The translations under genes were made by a program, and so were the position numbers. A stretch of DNA of 64,000 bases from assembly GCF_024868665.1 (NCBI RefSeq), contig NC_079905.1:6984879-7048878 (forward strand), read 5' to 3'. Positions 22,501 to 33,100 of this stretch are shown here, in pieces. The number at the start of each line of letters is the position of its first letter. Positions within the stretch are counted from its first letter, which is position 1. Below the pieces are notes generated by a model. That model made no database searches. It was not told the origin of the DNA and worked only from the letters and a program-made list of their open reading frames with translations. This DNA is from Triplophysa rosa. Lineage: Eukaryota > Chordata > Actinopteri > Cypriniformes > Nemacheilidae.

Positions 22501-25500
22501 ATTAACCAGAAGTATATCTTTTAAAGGGCCAGTGTATGAAGTTTTGTGGCATCTAGTGGTGAGGTCGCGAATTGCAACCAATGGCTCTCTCTACCCCTCC
22601 CTTTGGAAGCACTATGGTGGCTGACACAGGGCTAAGATGTTGTCACGTTTTGTTTTTTACCCAAGGAGATAACGTATTTACGAAACACGCTCTGTAGAGC
22701 AGTGTGTCCATTTAGGGCTACTGTAGAAACAACATGGCGAATTCCATGTAAGAGACCCGCGGTGTATGTAGATAGAAATAGCTCATTCTAAGGTAATAAA
22801 AACATAACGCTTCATTAGGTTAGGTATTTATACAATTCTGAAGACATTGTTATGTATATTATTTTGCACTTCTGTCAATAGATCCTCCAAAAAATTACAC
22901 ATTGGATCCTTAAAGTGGCCATAACTCAGTTTCTGCACATCTCGTGTTATTCTTGAGTCCTTACAGAATAGTATAGTATCGCAGTAGAGTCTTTAGTTTG
23001 ATCACATTTATAAAAGACAGATACAGCTGTACGATTATTTCCGAAAACATACGACGGGGGGGGGATGGGTCATGGAACTAAAGCACGTGGGCACACATTG
23101 GCAACAAAACACAGACATATGACTCAGTTTCACTTACCGCGTGCGGTTCATGTCCTGCATCTTTTAGCGTGCCGTCTGTCAGTTTCAAACAATCTCCAAA
23201 TCCAGCGTTATATCCACCGCTTATATAACATCCATCACTAAATGCTGTGAACAAACAAACACACACCTCTCACTATCGCGAGCTGCAGCTGCAGGCCCAC
23301 AGCGAAGCCAATCTTGACGCAGCGCAGCCAATCTTGATGGTAAGCGGGTCTCGCTCGTCAGTTGACGCGTGAGCGGGCTATTTCTTTCACCTTGCCGTGG
23401 GCTTGCTTTTCCGAGAGAATTGCCCATTTTTGACAAGTTGACCATGTCAAGCATGAGAAGACAGCACGTTTAACATTGTAAAAAGTCAGAATGCATGAAA
23501 CACCGTTGCATGCCCCCTTTAAATGAATTATGAGTTTATTTACTTTTCTCTGTCTTGCAGTAAGAGCCGGCCACAGTCGGAGCAGCCTGTGGATAACTTC
23601 TCGCTGTGCACCGTTCCTGAAAATTCTCATGCAAATGTAAGGAAACTGTGTGACACCCCGACTAATCTCCCCCATGCCAGTGCTTTGGCTTATTATGATA
23701 ACGTTTTGTGTCAGGTAACTGTCCTTTCCTCTCTTTCCCGCTGTTCTCCACTGAGCATGCGTGTGAATCTTTGTGTGCGTTCCTCTCATTGTCCCTCTTC
23801 ATCATTAACATTAGACAAGTGTCAGATGCATCCTCCTCTTCAACTCTTTTTTTTCCTTGACTCACATTCGCCCCCATGTTTTATGAGGCCATGTGAGGTA
23901 CTGCAGACTACATGATGCATTGTGATAACTGACTTACTGTATTTGAGAGGTTTTTTTTACATTTTGCAGTTTGTCCAGTGGGTAATAAATGCCATATTAT
24001 CTGACCAATCAGGTGTTTAGATATGTCAAACATGAATGACATCATGATACACCAATCAGAGCTCTTTTTTCATGAGGTGTTAGTAGAATAATCCTTTCTC
24101 GCCACCCCACTCCTTAGAAAACCATGAGCAGATATACGTGGGAATATAAACCCAAAGAGGATTGCAGCTGTGAGGTAAGATGATCCAAACTGACCTCTTC
24201 CCAGTGAGTGACCTTTGATGCTCTGCTGAAAAAAAAGGCTTGAGGCGTCTTGTAGCTCGTGCATCTTTTCCTCTTCTTGAGCTTATATCCCCTTAACAAT
24301 CATTCATAACCATCAAAGCATTAGATTTAATACTACAGTGCTCTATGTCTTAAAATCCCAAAGCTTCCTCATTCTAAGTGACATTTTGATTATCTACATT
24401 GTGCTGCTAGGAAACATTTTTCTAATCCTCTGCTATCTAACAGAAATTGTCTAGCCAACTGTTTATCTGCTTTTAATCTCTCCACACTATCCAAAGCACT
24501 AACACATCGAGGAGCCAAGGTTCAGTTTTTGTAGCATTAGGGTCTACAATTAAAGCCATAGTTCACACAAATATGAACATTCTTTCGTAATTTACTCGCC
24601 CTTATGCCATCTCAGATGACTACCTTTCTTTAGCTGAACACAAACAATTTTATATAGATTTTATATAAAAACACATATACAAGCATCATTCAAATAAATG
24701 ACTTCAGTGGGTTAATAAATGTCTCCTGAGGCAAAATTTAATTGGTTAGAGAATTTTCATATTTTGGTGAGCTGTTCCTTTAACAACTGAACAAACAAGT
24801 CAAAGATGTTATTAAACTTTTTATATTAAAACTTATTACCTGTCTGTTCCTCGAGTGTAAATAAATAATTGTTTCTGTTCCTCCCATTTACAATCACTGC
24901 TTTTGTGTTTCATAAAGAGATATTACAGGTAGCGAGTTCCCAAACATGGCACTTTCAAAAATGCCTTGCTTTTAATTGCTATGTGCTTATAGACGGTTTC
25001 ATTGGACGCACACGCCTGGCCCTAAGTTCTGTGTTTGGTTATAATATAACAATTAATTTGATAATTAATGGATATTGATATACTAATGAATATGAATATT
25101 TTATTGCATATGAATTGTATTACATTAAACATACACTACTCAACAGTTAAATCGATTTTTTGCGGAGGTCAACCGGAAGTTAAGTTTGGGCCACATAAGG
25201 TTTGTTTATGTCACTGAAACAGTCTGTATACCTAGAATTAGTTAAAAAGCAGTGACAATGGTAAACGTAGCATTAAAAACCAAGATGTTGCACAACAAGG
25301 ATGCTCTGTTTTCCTTGTTCACAAGGCTCTCTTTACATCTGTTTCTTACATCTGGCAAACTGATCACAAGTGGACAGAGATACAGCGGTGACTTGATAAT
25401 GCATTGTGATCCAATCACTCAAGATGATGCTTTTGGCCAAGGTGCATTTGTATTATAAACCATAGATGAATGATCACTTGTCGTATTACAGGCAGGATTT

Positions 25501-25803
25501 TGCCTTTAGTTACACAGCAGGTCTTACCTGGGTTCTTGGATCCCTGAGCCTGATATTAATGCCAGGGTCCCAGAGGCTTTGATAGAGTGAAAATGTTTGC
25601 ACAATATAATCATTGCTCATCTCTGTGTGTATCTGTCACAGGACGACACCACCAAGGAAGAGCCCGATTGTCCCAAATGTCCCCCTAAAGAGGACGAGCC
25701 TCTGAACATTCAGAACTCGCTCACGCCGAACCACGAAAACAACAAGGCAGCCGGTGAAGACAACGCAGAGGAGGTAAACTCACTGAAAAACATGAACGTG
25801 TAG
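12673..25803 (+). CDS. cspg5: CSPG5 / neuroglycan C, transmembrane chondroitin sulfate proteoglycan
   Basis: Single-pass neural surface proteoglycan with an EGF-like module, involved in neurite and synapse development. Exons: 12673-12769, 17670-18504, 21742-21930, 23561-23636, 24118-24174 (cassette), 25642-25803; phases agree throughout, giving about 471 residues with the cassette. Visible: hydrophobic signal peptide (SVLLVYIVPLCA); Ser/Thr/Pro-rich ectodomain with a GEESGSGG glycosaminoglycan attachment-type site near residue 75; cysteine-rich EGF-like region about 272-325 (CFNGGQCYVIDGIGAFCRC); membrane segment about 334-356; basic juxtamembrane run (SKKLYLLKTENRRLRKR); cytoplasmic tail with DNFSLCTVPENSH and LNIQNSLTP, both matching the mammalian tail. 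The first intron is 4.9 kb. Human CSPG5 is longer, mainly in the ectodomain. Both paralogues exist in zebrafish; I cannot say which this is. Confidence 0.93.
12770..17669 (+). other. cspg5 intron 1, candidate conserved non-coding patches
   Basis: No exon recognised in 4.9 kb. Most is AT-rich, but about 13900-14100, 15640-15830, 16820-16920 and 17105-17200 have balanced composition, no repeat character and homeodomain-type words (ctaatccagctatcac, caattgctttaaggg). First introns of neural genes often hold enhancers. Conservation cannot be judged here, so enhancer function is inference. Confidence 0.25.
17235..17509. repeat. Fold-back MITE, 'GATAGTTCACCCAAAAATG' family, copy 1
   Basis: Terminal inverted repeats: 'taaagtgatagttcaccca' on the left and 'tgggtaaaccatcccttta' on the right. 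Arms continue with 'tcattccaaacctgtatgac' and its degenerate complement. The same family recurs at 50163, 52722 and 58261. Non-coding and non-autonomous. Confidence 0.85.
19489..19518 (+). repeat. (CT)n/(GT)n simple repeat
   Basis: About 11 CT units followed by a short GT run in cspg5 intron 2. The rest of that intron (18505-21741) shows no exon. Confidence 0.85.
20480..20999. repeat. Large fold-back element in cspg5 intron 2
   Basis: Arms of at least 60 bp pair: 'aggtgacatccgagagattt' near 20589 with 'aaatctctcggatgtcacct' near 20878. Outer arms also pair ('actcacccacatg' with 'catgtgggtgagt'). The right end 'gaacttttcctttaa' resembles the end of the 17235 family. The loop ORFs (102 and 70 codons) look fortuitous. 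Confidence 0.75.
22521..22913. repeat. TTAA-ended dispersed element, family A copy 1
   Basis: Starts 'ttaaagggccagtgtatgaa' and ends 'acacattggatccttaa'; a second copy lies at 34145-34527 in the same orientation. Shared internal words include 'gataacgtatttacgaaaca' and 'tagatagaaatagctcattc'. About 390 bp without coding capacity; its right end abuts another element. Confidence 0.85.
22910..23523. repeat. TTAA-ended dispersed element, family B copy 1
   Basis: Inverted and diverged copy of 45561-46295. Shared words include 'atacagctgta' plus 'gattatttcc', and 'ccgcttatataacatc' against 'gatgtatgttatataagcgg'. It sits in cspg5 intron 3 directly left of exon 23561-23636 and shares the TTAA border with the family A element. 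Confidence 0.8.
24118..24174 (+). other. cspg5: cspg5 57-bp cassette exon (cytoplasmic tail)
   Basis: Acceptor 'ccttag' and donor 'gtaaga' flank exactly 19 codons in phase 0, encoding KTMSRYTWEYKPKEDCSCE. Both neighbours are also phase 0, so it can be included or skipped without shifting the frame. Mammalian neuroglycan C has isoforms that differ by an in-frame insert in the cytoplasmic part; equivalence is inferred from position only. Confidence 0.6.
24551..24782. repeat. Degenerate copy of the 17235 MITE family
   Basis: Starts 'taaagccatagttcacacaa' and ends 'ttttggtgagctgttccttt'. The middle is rearranged and AT-rich. Confidence 0.6.
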
Positions 25804-26469
25804 TACTGCCCTGCTGCCACACGCTGGCGCTGTGACTGTAACAAAGCCCACACTGACAGCTCCCTGTTCCTATTAAAATTTCCCAATGGGCCAAAAACTC
25901 ACACAGCAACATAGCGCTCTACCTTGCACCCATCTGTGTGACTTCAAAACACAGATGAAGCTCTGAACTAGCATGCTAACTTGCTCCTCATCGAACACCG
26001 TACGCATTGTCACCTTCACCTCGTCCTGGCTTGCTGTCACCCTACATCATGTCAAGCTTTGTTATGCTACCCTATGTACCGCTAAGTCCCGTCAAGCTAT
26101 GTAACGCTTCACCCAGACCCAAAGGTTTAACCTCAGGTTTCAACCTTTGTGACACCTTCTGACTTCCTGCCTGTCCTGCCTTACTCTGAATCAGCATGCA
26201 TCTGTGTTCTTTTGTTTTAAAGATATGAAATGTTTTTATGGAAATAACATGGTTATTTAGACGACTTTAGAAAAAAATTTGAGATTTGTAGATGTTTGGT
26301 GACTTATTCAGTGAGCATGTCTAAATATATGTTTGATACTGTGAACAAGCAGTATTTTAGTGTTTGTAAAGTTTTAAAGCTTATGTGTCTTAAAATTAAT
26401 TGATGTCTAATTTTTATGTATTGACATTGTTTTGGTTTTGTACTTTATTTGTTGCTGAGATAAACTGAG

Positions 26470-26475
26470 AATAAA
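26470..26475 (+). other. cspg5: cspg5 polyadenylation signal (short form)
   Basis: AATAAA 667 bases after the stop at 25803, with downstream TG-rich sequence. It would end the transcript before the alternative exon at 27219. A second AATAAA at 27552-27557 (and 27936-27941) could serve the longer form. Confidence 0.55.
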
Positions 26476-27218
26476 ATCAGTTTGTTTTATCAGTACACAA
26501 TCGAGTGCCATTGTATTCCTGAGCTCTATTCTTCCTGTATGTGCTCCTGCTTCTCACGTTCCTGCTTTGCTCTTGTGCATGGCTTTAGAATTTCAGAGGT
26601 ATCGCTAATCATACTGCACATTTCACCATCATAATACTGCTTCAAAATATTACTGTAGGCTGACTTTAGTCCAGATTTAGACTAAGCATCATTTGCTCCA
26701 CATTGCTGGACTTTGTCAATAGTGTCAATGTGTGGTATTTCAAATACTAGCTTGTAGGATTTTGGGCAGAGCTTTGGTCATTGGTGCTTGATAATAAATT
26801 TGATGCTCTTAGTTAGAAGCAACTGCTTATATACACAAAATTTGTTCTACCTGATATGTATGATTGTTTAAGCACACTTTCTACCCAATATGGAGTTGAA
26901 GTGATGTATAAAGTACTATCCACTTCTTTACTCAGTTATAGCTTGTGCTGGTTTGATATTAAGACTAAAATGGACATCTACAGTAAATATTACTGAAAAT
27001 AAGCTTAAGGTTGTAGTTTCTTCATTTTATATGCAAATTATAATTAGCTTTGTTTGTGTTTTTGTTTGTATGGGTTTGCTTATGTTTGTGTTGTATTTGT
27101 GAAATTATGTTTACGTTTTGTGTGGTCCTTTCAAATATTCACACGTTCGTACCGATGTTCTGTTACTACGCCTCTGTGTACTTTGTATCTGTGCCTTTGT
27201 GTGTCTGTGTGTGTCCAG

Positions 27219-27509
27219 GGTGGCGTGACCATCGACTTAGAGTTGCTCCTCCCCAAAGAAGCAAAAATGAACCCTGAGACAAGCCGCCCACTCCACTACA
27301 ATGTCTTCCTCTACAAACTCCCCAAGTCCCCTAAAAAGTCCCCCGTGTTGCGTCGCCCTCCGGGCAGGTCAGGGCAGGCGAGGCCTCTGTCCCAGATTTG
27401 TCCCAGACGCAGCTCTGAGCCCGGCTACAGCCCCATCAGCACGCGCTCCCTGCCAGGGGTTCTCTCTGGCTCATCCAGTCCTCATCTGGGTACAGCCTAC
27501 ATACCTTAA
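27219..27509 (+). CDS. cspg5: cspg5 alternative terminal exon, long basic/proline-rich tail
   Basis: A strong acceptor (tgtgtgtccag) opens 96 codons in phase 0 ending in TAA. The preceding tail exon has a donor at 25774 (GAG then gtaaac); using it joins ...AEE to GGVTIDLELLLPKEAK in frame and removes VNSLKNMNV. The encoded tail is basic with PxxP-type spacing (LPKSPKKSPVLRRPPGRSG) and ends SPHLGTAYIP. GC content and third-position bias differ sharply from the AT-rich surroundings, as in real coding sequence. I do not recognise this tail in mammalian CSPG5. Use of the exon is inferred, not shown. Confidence 0.6.
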   Translation, partial: GGVTIDLELLLPKEAKMNPETSRPLHYNVFLYKLPKSPKKSPVLRRPPGRSGQARPLSQICPRRSSEPGYSPISTRSLPGVLSGSSSPHLGTAYIP

Positions 27510-30135
27510 TATAGTGGAAGCCTTCAACAGGGACAAATGAAATTGTTTGAAAATAAACTTGATTTGAAAATACTGCATTCACATCTGTGAGTCGAACAGT
27601 TTTAGGAGACATTGGTGATAAAACATCAATAATGATTTGCATGATTTAAATAGATCAAGAAACTGGGGAGGTTTCAAGTAAATATCTAAAAAAAATGAAA
27701 GGAAAAATAAAAGGTAACGACAAAAGGGGAAAATGATTGTTTTGGAATTACAAACGCAAAAGTCAGATGTGTTTTGATTTGATGTATTTTGTTAAACGTT
27801 AAATTGTCATTCACACATGCATTCACAGAAATGAACCTGTATATATATGTTCAGAGTAAACAAACAACGTGATAACTTTTGTTACTAACAAGGTGCTTTT
27901 TGTGTTTTTAATGTTAGATTAATACTTTCACTTGGAATAAAAAACTTAAGAACTGTTCTGAAATGATTGCTGGTTCTTTAGCGCAACAACAAAACAAAAA
28001 AACATGATGTCCTCATCTGTACAGAAACATGAAAGATGTTAAAAGTAGAAAAATGATTTCACATTTTAAAGATCATATAATGAGTATAATGTTGATAATC
28101 TATGATGCCATGTTCTCCAAGCATCTGCAAAACACTTCAATGCTCCGAGTGTGGCATTCTGCTCAAGCCAAAACCTTCTCACAAAGGAAAACTGGGTCAG
28201 TCTCCCAGCACTCACTTCATCAAAGAGAATCAAAAGCGAAGGATGGCGTGTACAGACTACTGATATAGAAGACTGGGTGTCTTTGAGGAGAGTAAAAAAA
28301 ACTATTTTGCTCATTACTAAGATGTATTCCTACACACAGACATTGTTTGCTATTTTCGGGTTTGCAACAACATCGCATGTCAATACTGTTCAATACTATA
28401 TTCCAGTCAGCACCCACTATGCACAGCGTGACCTTTGTAATGTATTTCATTGCTCCTCCCTCTGACCTCTTTAGTACAGTTTAACAGAGTGGCACATCAC
28501 CGCTACACAAACTGCCATGGTTGTAGCCTATTAGGGCAGTGGTGCATGACGTAAATCAACGTTGGCACATATTTAGCACACTTCAGTACTGTACTGTGGA
28601 ATTTAAAGGTCTATGAGAAAATACATGGACTTCATTCATTTACATCTAAAAGAATATTTAGAGAATTATTGAAAAGTTGTATATTGAATAGGCCTAAATA
28701 AACAAATGTAAAATGAATAAATACTTAGAAATCTACTTTGTAGATCAAATGCAAGCAAATTTGAGATATTTCCTTATTAACTCCATACACTTATGACAAT
28801 GATGCTGTATTTGTTAAAATGAGTAAATGCGTTAGCTAACATGACCTAACAATGAGAAATAATTTTTAGCATTTATTATTTTTTATTAATACTAGTTATT
28901 AATGTCAATACAACTGTATGTTAGTTCATGGTGCATTAACTAATGTTAACAAGTACAACTTTTGATTTTAAAAATGTATTTGTAAATGCTGAAATTTACA
29001 TGAACTAAGATTAATAAATACTGTTGAAGTATTGTTCATTGTTAGTTGATGTTAGCTAATGCATTAACTCATTTTCAACAAATACTTTAATGGTAAGTAC
29101 TGTATATACAGTATACCCTTTGGGAACATTGTTAAATCAATCTGAGATAAACCAGACCATCAGACTGATCAAACTGATGTCAATACAGTTACTGTAAATG
29201 CAGACATGTCTTTTTACTTTCCACTCAATGTTCTTATGCTCTTAATAAAATTTAATTATTACTACTTGGTGACTACATACAGGTAGCGTCCTTTGTAGAT
29301 TTCACAGACATTAAGTGTCCATTTATATAGCTTATATCAAATATAAAACATACTTTCTATGAAGGTAGAAATACATACACAAACAGTGTTTCCAGCACAT
29401 GATTTATTATGGAAGCAACATGCACACAGTGTTTGAAGCCTCACATTTATGTGGCACAATGCAAACAAACACTAGTGTCCCACTTACATTTTTCCTATTC
29501 AATTTTTGTTATACATACAGTTTTAAAAGATGTCTTATTCAAAAGTAAATTTAGGAGCAAGAAAATTGTATCAAAATGTTTAGTTTTAGAAGTAAAATAT
29601 TTATAATAAACTATATTCAACATCAACAATCATCTCTTCGTCATCTTTATCATTCTTAGAGTGCAGACTAAAGTGCTATATAGGAACAGAATCGCAAAGT
29701 GATACAGAAGTGTAGGATTGCATATTAGAAATCAATGCAAGAGTTGTTTTCTACAGTATATGCTTGAAAAAAGTACATTTGTTTAGTCATAATGTGTTAA
29801 GAGCACAGTTAGTAGATGTAGTGACACTTCAGTATATGTCTGGTGCTTAGTAAGTAGTTTAATAAGTATTAAAGGACTATACATGAATAAAATCTAACAC
29901 ACAGTAAGTGTTGTTTTAGGCATCATATCTTGGGTAGTGACCACAAAGGATCCGAATCACCAAAAGGATCTTTTTTATCCACAACTTCATTGTTCATTCT
30001 CACCATTTTTGTTAGCGCTAATTGTTTTCTGTATTGTATCTTGACAACCGCTAACAGCATCTGCGCAGTTGTTGGTAATGACTGATGGATCCATTCTCTT
30101 GCTTTGACAGATCAGCACCAACATTGTGATTTATC
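27510..30135. other. cspg5/ptpn23 tail-to-tail region
   Basis: AT-rich and without a recognised exon on either strand; it probably holds both 3' UTRs. A fold-back repeat lies at about 28800-29095 ('gttagctaacatgac...' with 'gttagttgatgttagctaat'). A possible minus-strand AATAAA for ptpn23 is at 29403-29408. I searched the minus strand for a PTP signature (HCxxGxxRT) and found none. Confidence 0.5.
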
Positions 30136-33100
30136 CTATCCAAAATTAGAGGCCTCACTTTGAGATGCAATGCTGAGATTATCCACTTTATTCTGAAGAG
30201 AATCCAGAATTGTACTGGAGCCAGATGTGTTCTCCCGACGGGACCCTTGCGGATTTATTTTGTCAGGCTCAGAAGCGGAGACGTGAGCAGGTGTTGGAGT
30301 AGGTATGAGAGTATTGGCCAGTGAAGGAGGAACTGGATTGTCCATAACTGGGACTGCTGACTGTCCTGACAAAGAGCCAGGTATCTGGCTATGACTGGGA
30401 GTATACATAGCTGGTCTTCCTGTTCCATTAGGCATGGTGTTGAATTGAGGTGGAATGGTCTGTTGGCCCACTTGTGGTGGTCCAAACGAATACATGTTAG
30501 TTTGTGGTGGTAAAGCTCCTTGGGGCATTTGGGGCAGGTTGGATGGCCGAACGCCAAATGGAATTTGAGCATTTTGGCTTAAAGTTACCTGTGGGAAATT
30601 CTGAGACCCTGAGATCGGCTGTGATGATGGAAATGATGTGGGAGGACAGCCCATGTAGGGCTGTGGCCTGCCTTGTGGAAGTTGACCAGGATGGAACTGA
30701 TTAGAAAGAGAAGACTGATGTTGGTTAAAAAAGGCTCCTGGAGGTTGTGATGCTGTAAATTGGCCATGCAAAGGTTGAGTATGTGGACCTAATGCTGGTC
30801 TGTAACCTGGTGGTAGTCCAGATTGTTGCTGTGGCTGGAACTGTCCAGGTTGGATAGGTGGCAAGATCTGCCCAGGAAAAGCATGTCTTGGTGCGTTTGG
30901 GGGGATGTTATGTCTTTGGTATGGTGCTCCCTGTATGATCTGTTGGGCAGAGGAAGACTGAGGCTGCCCAAATGTGTTTGGCATAGATACTTGTGGCCCT
31001 GGTACACCAGGCCTAAAGCAATTTTGGGGCATCTGCCCCAGTTGTGGAGGCACAGTGTAACCCCCTGAAACAGCAACAGGCCCACTAGGGGGTTGCTGCC
31101 AGAGAGCTGGATTGTATCCCTGAGTTGGGACCTGTGAGGTTGTCGGTTGGTTAGCCTGAAGATAGACAGGTGCGGTGCCTCTTACCTGAAACTGTTGTGG
31201 AATCCCTGTGGATGGAACGTATGTTATATGATTTTGTGGGAGATGATGGGGCAGTTGTGTGGGCTTTGAATCTGTATTGGGAACTTGTGGGGTTGGAAAA
31301 CGAGTGGATGGAAAAGGGTTTGCCCCTTGTGGCCAAGTAAGCGGGGATCCACCATGCAAACTGGGATTTGGAAGCACCGGACCTCCTGCGAAATTGGTGT
31401 TTGGTGGGAAGCATCGCATTTCTTGTGGGAGATCTTGTCTAGCAATGAAAGGAGCAACTGATGGACCTACAGCTTCAAGACTGGATGGGCTAGATCTAGG
31501 AACAGGAACTCTCTGTCCACCTTTCTGTCCGAGTTTGGGAGGCTGTCCTTTTCCAATCTCCCTATGAGAAGGATATAGAAATTAGTATTTGATGAAGGTT
31601 ACCATTATCTTCACATATACAAATATACATATACAACAAACAACTTACTTTTCCAGCAACTCAACTCGCTCATTCTCTCTGGTTTGACAATATGACTTGG
31701 TTTTGTCCAACAGGGTAGAGGTCTTCTTGTCTAAATCCTGGTAGAAGTCTCTGCCCTCCTTAGCCTTCTTTATCAGATCCTCATACGCCTCAAATGAGGC
31801 AATCAAGGACTGCACTGTGCTGTTCCATCTGCAGGCCAAAAAACACGATTACAAACAAAATCATCGAACATTTCTTCTGATCATGGTGAGATATGCAGAA
31901 TACATACTGTTGCTCTGTGAGCGTGAGCGTCTTTCGGACAGGGGCATACTGCACATTGGCATCTGTTAGTGCTTTCAGGATGTTACCCTGGGCTAGTAAA
32001 TTCTGTTCTATATATCCCTTCAGCTGATCATATTTCTTCAACTGTTCCACAAACAAAGTCTGAAAGAGAAAATTTACAACAAATGCATTCAAACCTGTAC
32101 AAGTGGCACTTGGTTGCCACTTCAAAATGCACACAATCAGCAAATGCACACAATCATTTGTATTAAAATAATGATTATCTTGTTTGAATTAACCTTGATT
32201 TCAGCCCGATCTGCGGTTACCAGGACGCCGGTGATGTCATCTTTATGAATGAGATCACGAAGCTGGCTCTCCAATGAGATCCTCTGCTTTCGCATTTCAT
32301 CAGCTTTGTTGAGAATGGTCTTCATTTTTTGCAAGGACGTCATATCATCTAATGAGAAAAGAGAGAGCACTTTCAACTTTTTAGAATCAGTATAATCAAC
32401 TTAATTACAATAGAAAAGATAATCTTACCTTGACTCAGTTGTGGCTGAGGCAGGCTATTTCTGAGATCTTCCACAGATCCCTGGAAGAGCCGTAGGTTTG
32501 GTATGTGCTGATTCATAGCTCTGTGAAGTTCAGTGTTGGTTTGGCTGGCTGCCTCATGGGCGGCCTCGTATTTTGTCAACTCTTTTTGAACCTCCTGCAG
32601 GGCTGAAGGCCTGGGTGGCAATCCCTTCTGCCCCATCACCTCCATTAAACTCTTTTCCCCGGCCTCATCTTCTTCCAAGGCACTGCGGATCTCCTCCAGA
32701 GAGGAACCCACATCAGTGTAAACATTTGATAGCGCTGCAACACAGACATCATTTGACATGATGATCAATCTGAAAATTTACCCAAACTGAGAAGAAACGC
32801 AGTAGTAAAATATTTCTCTTTACAGCGAATTCCCTTCACAGTGAATTTTAATGTAGACAAACTCAGTTTTAGAGATTGTAAATGCAATCTCTAATTTTGT
32901 AATTCCTGCAAAACATTTTTACACATTTATGCCTCTAGTTGCAAAAGAGGCAACAAGTCTTCTATGAAATACATCTTTTAATAACCTCTTTGACACCACC
33001 ATTAATACTAACATATGATGTGTGTTTGTATATACACACTCACCTTGCATGGCCTGAACTAGATTCTTGACAGTGTCTGGTCGCACACTGAGATAAGCAC

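Noticed and set aside
28066..28314. 82-codon minus ORF downstream of ptpn23, considered as a remnant of the phosphatase domain
   Set aside because: The translation has none of the PTP motifs (KNRY, WPD, HCxxGxxR) and no suitable splice acceptor phase was evident.
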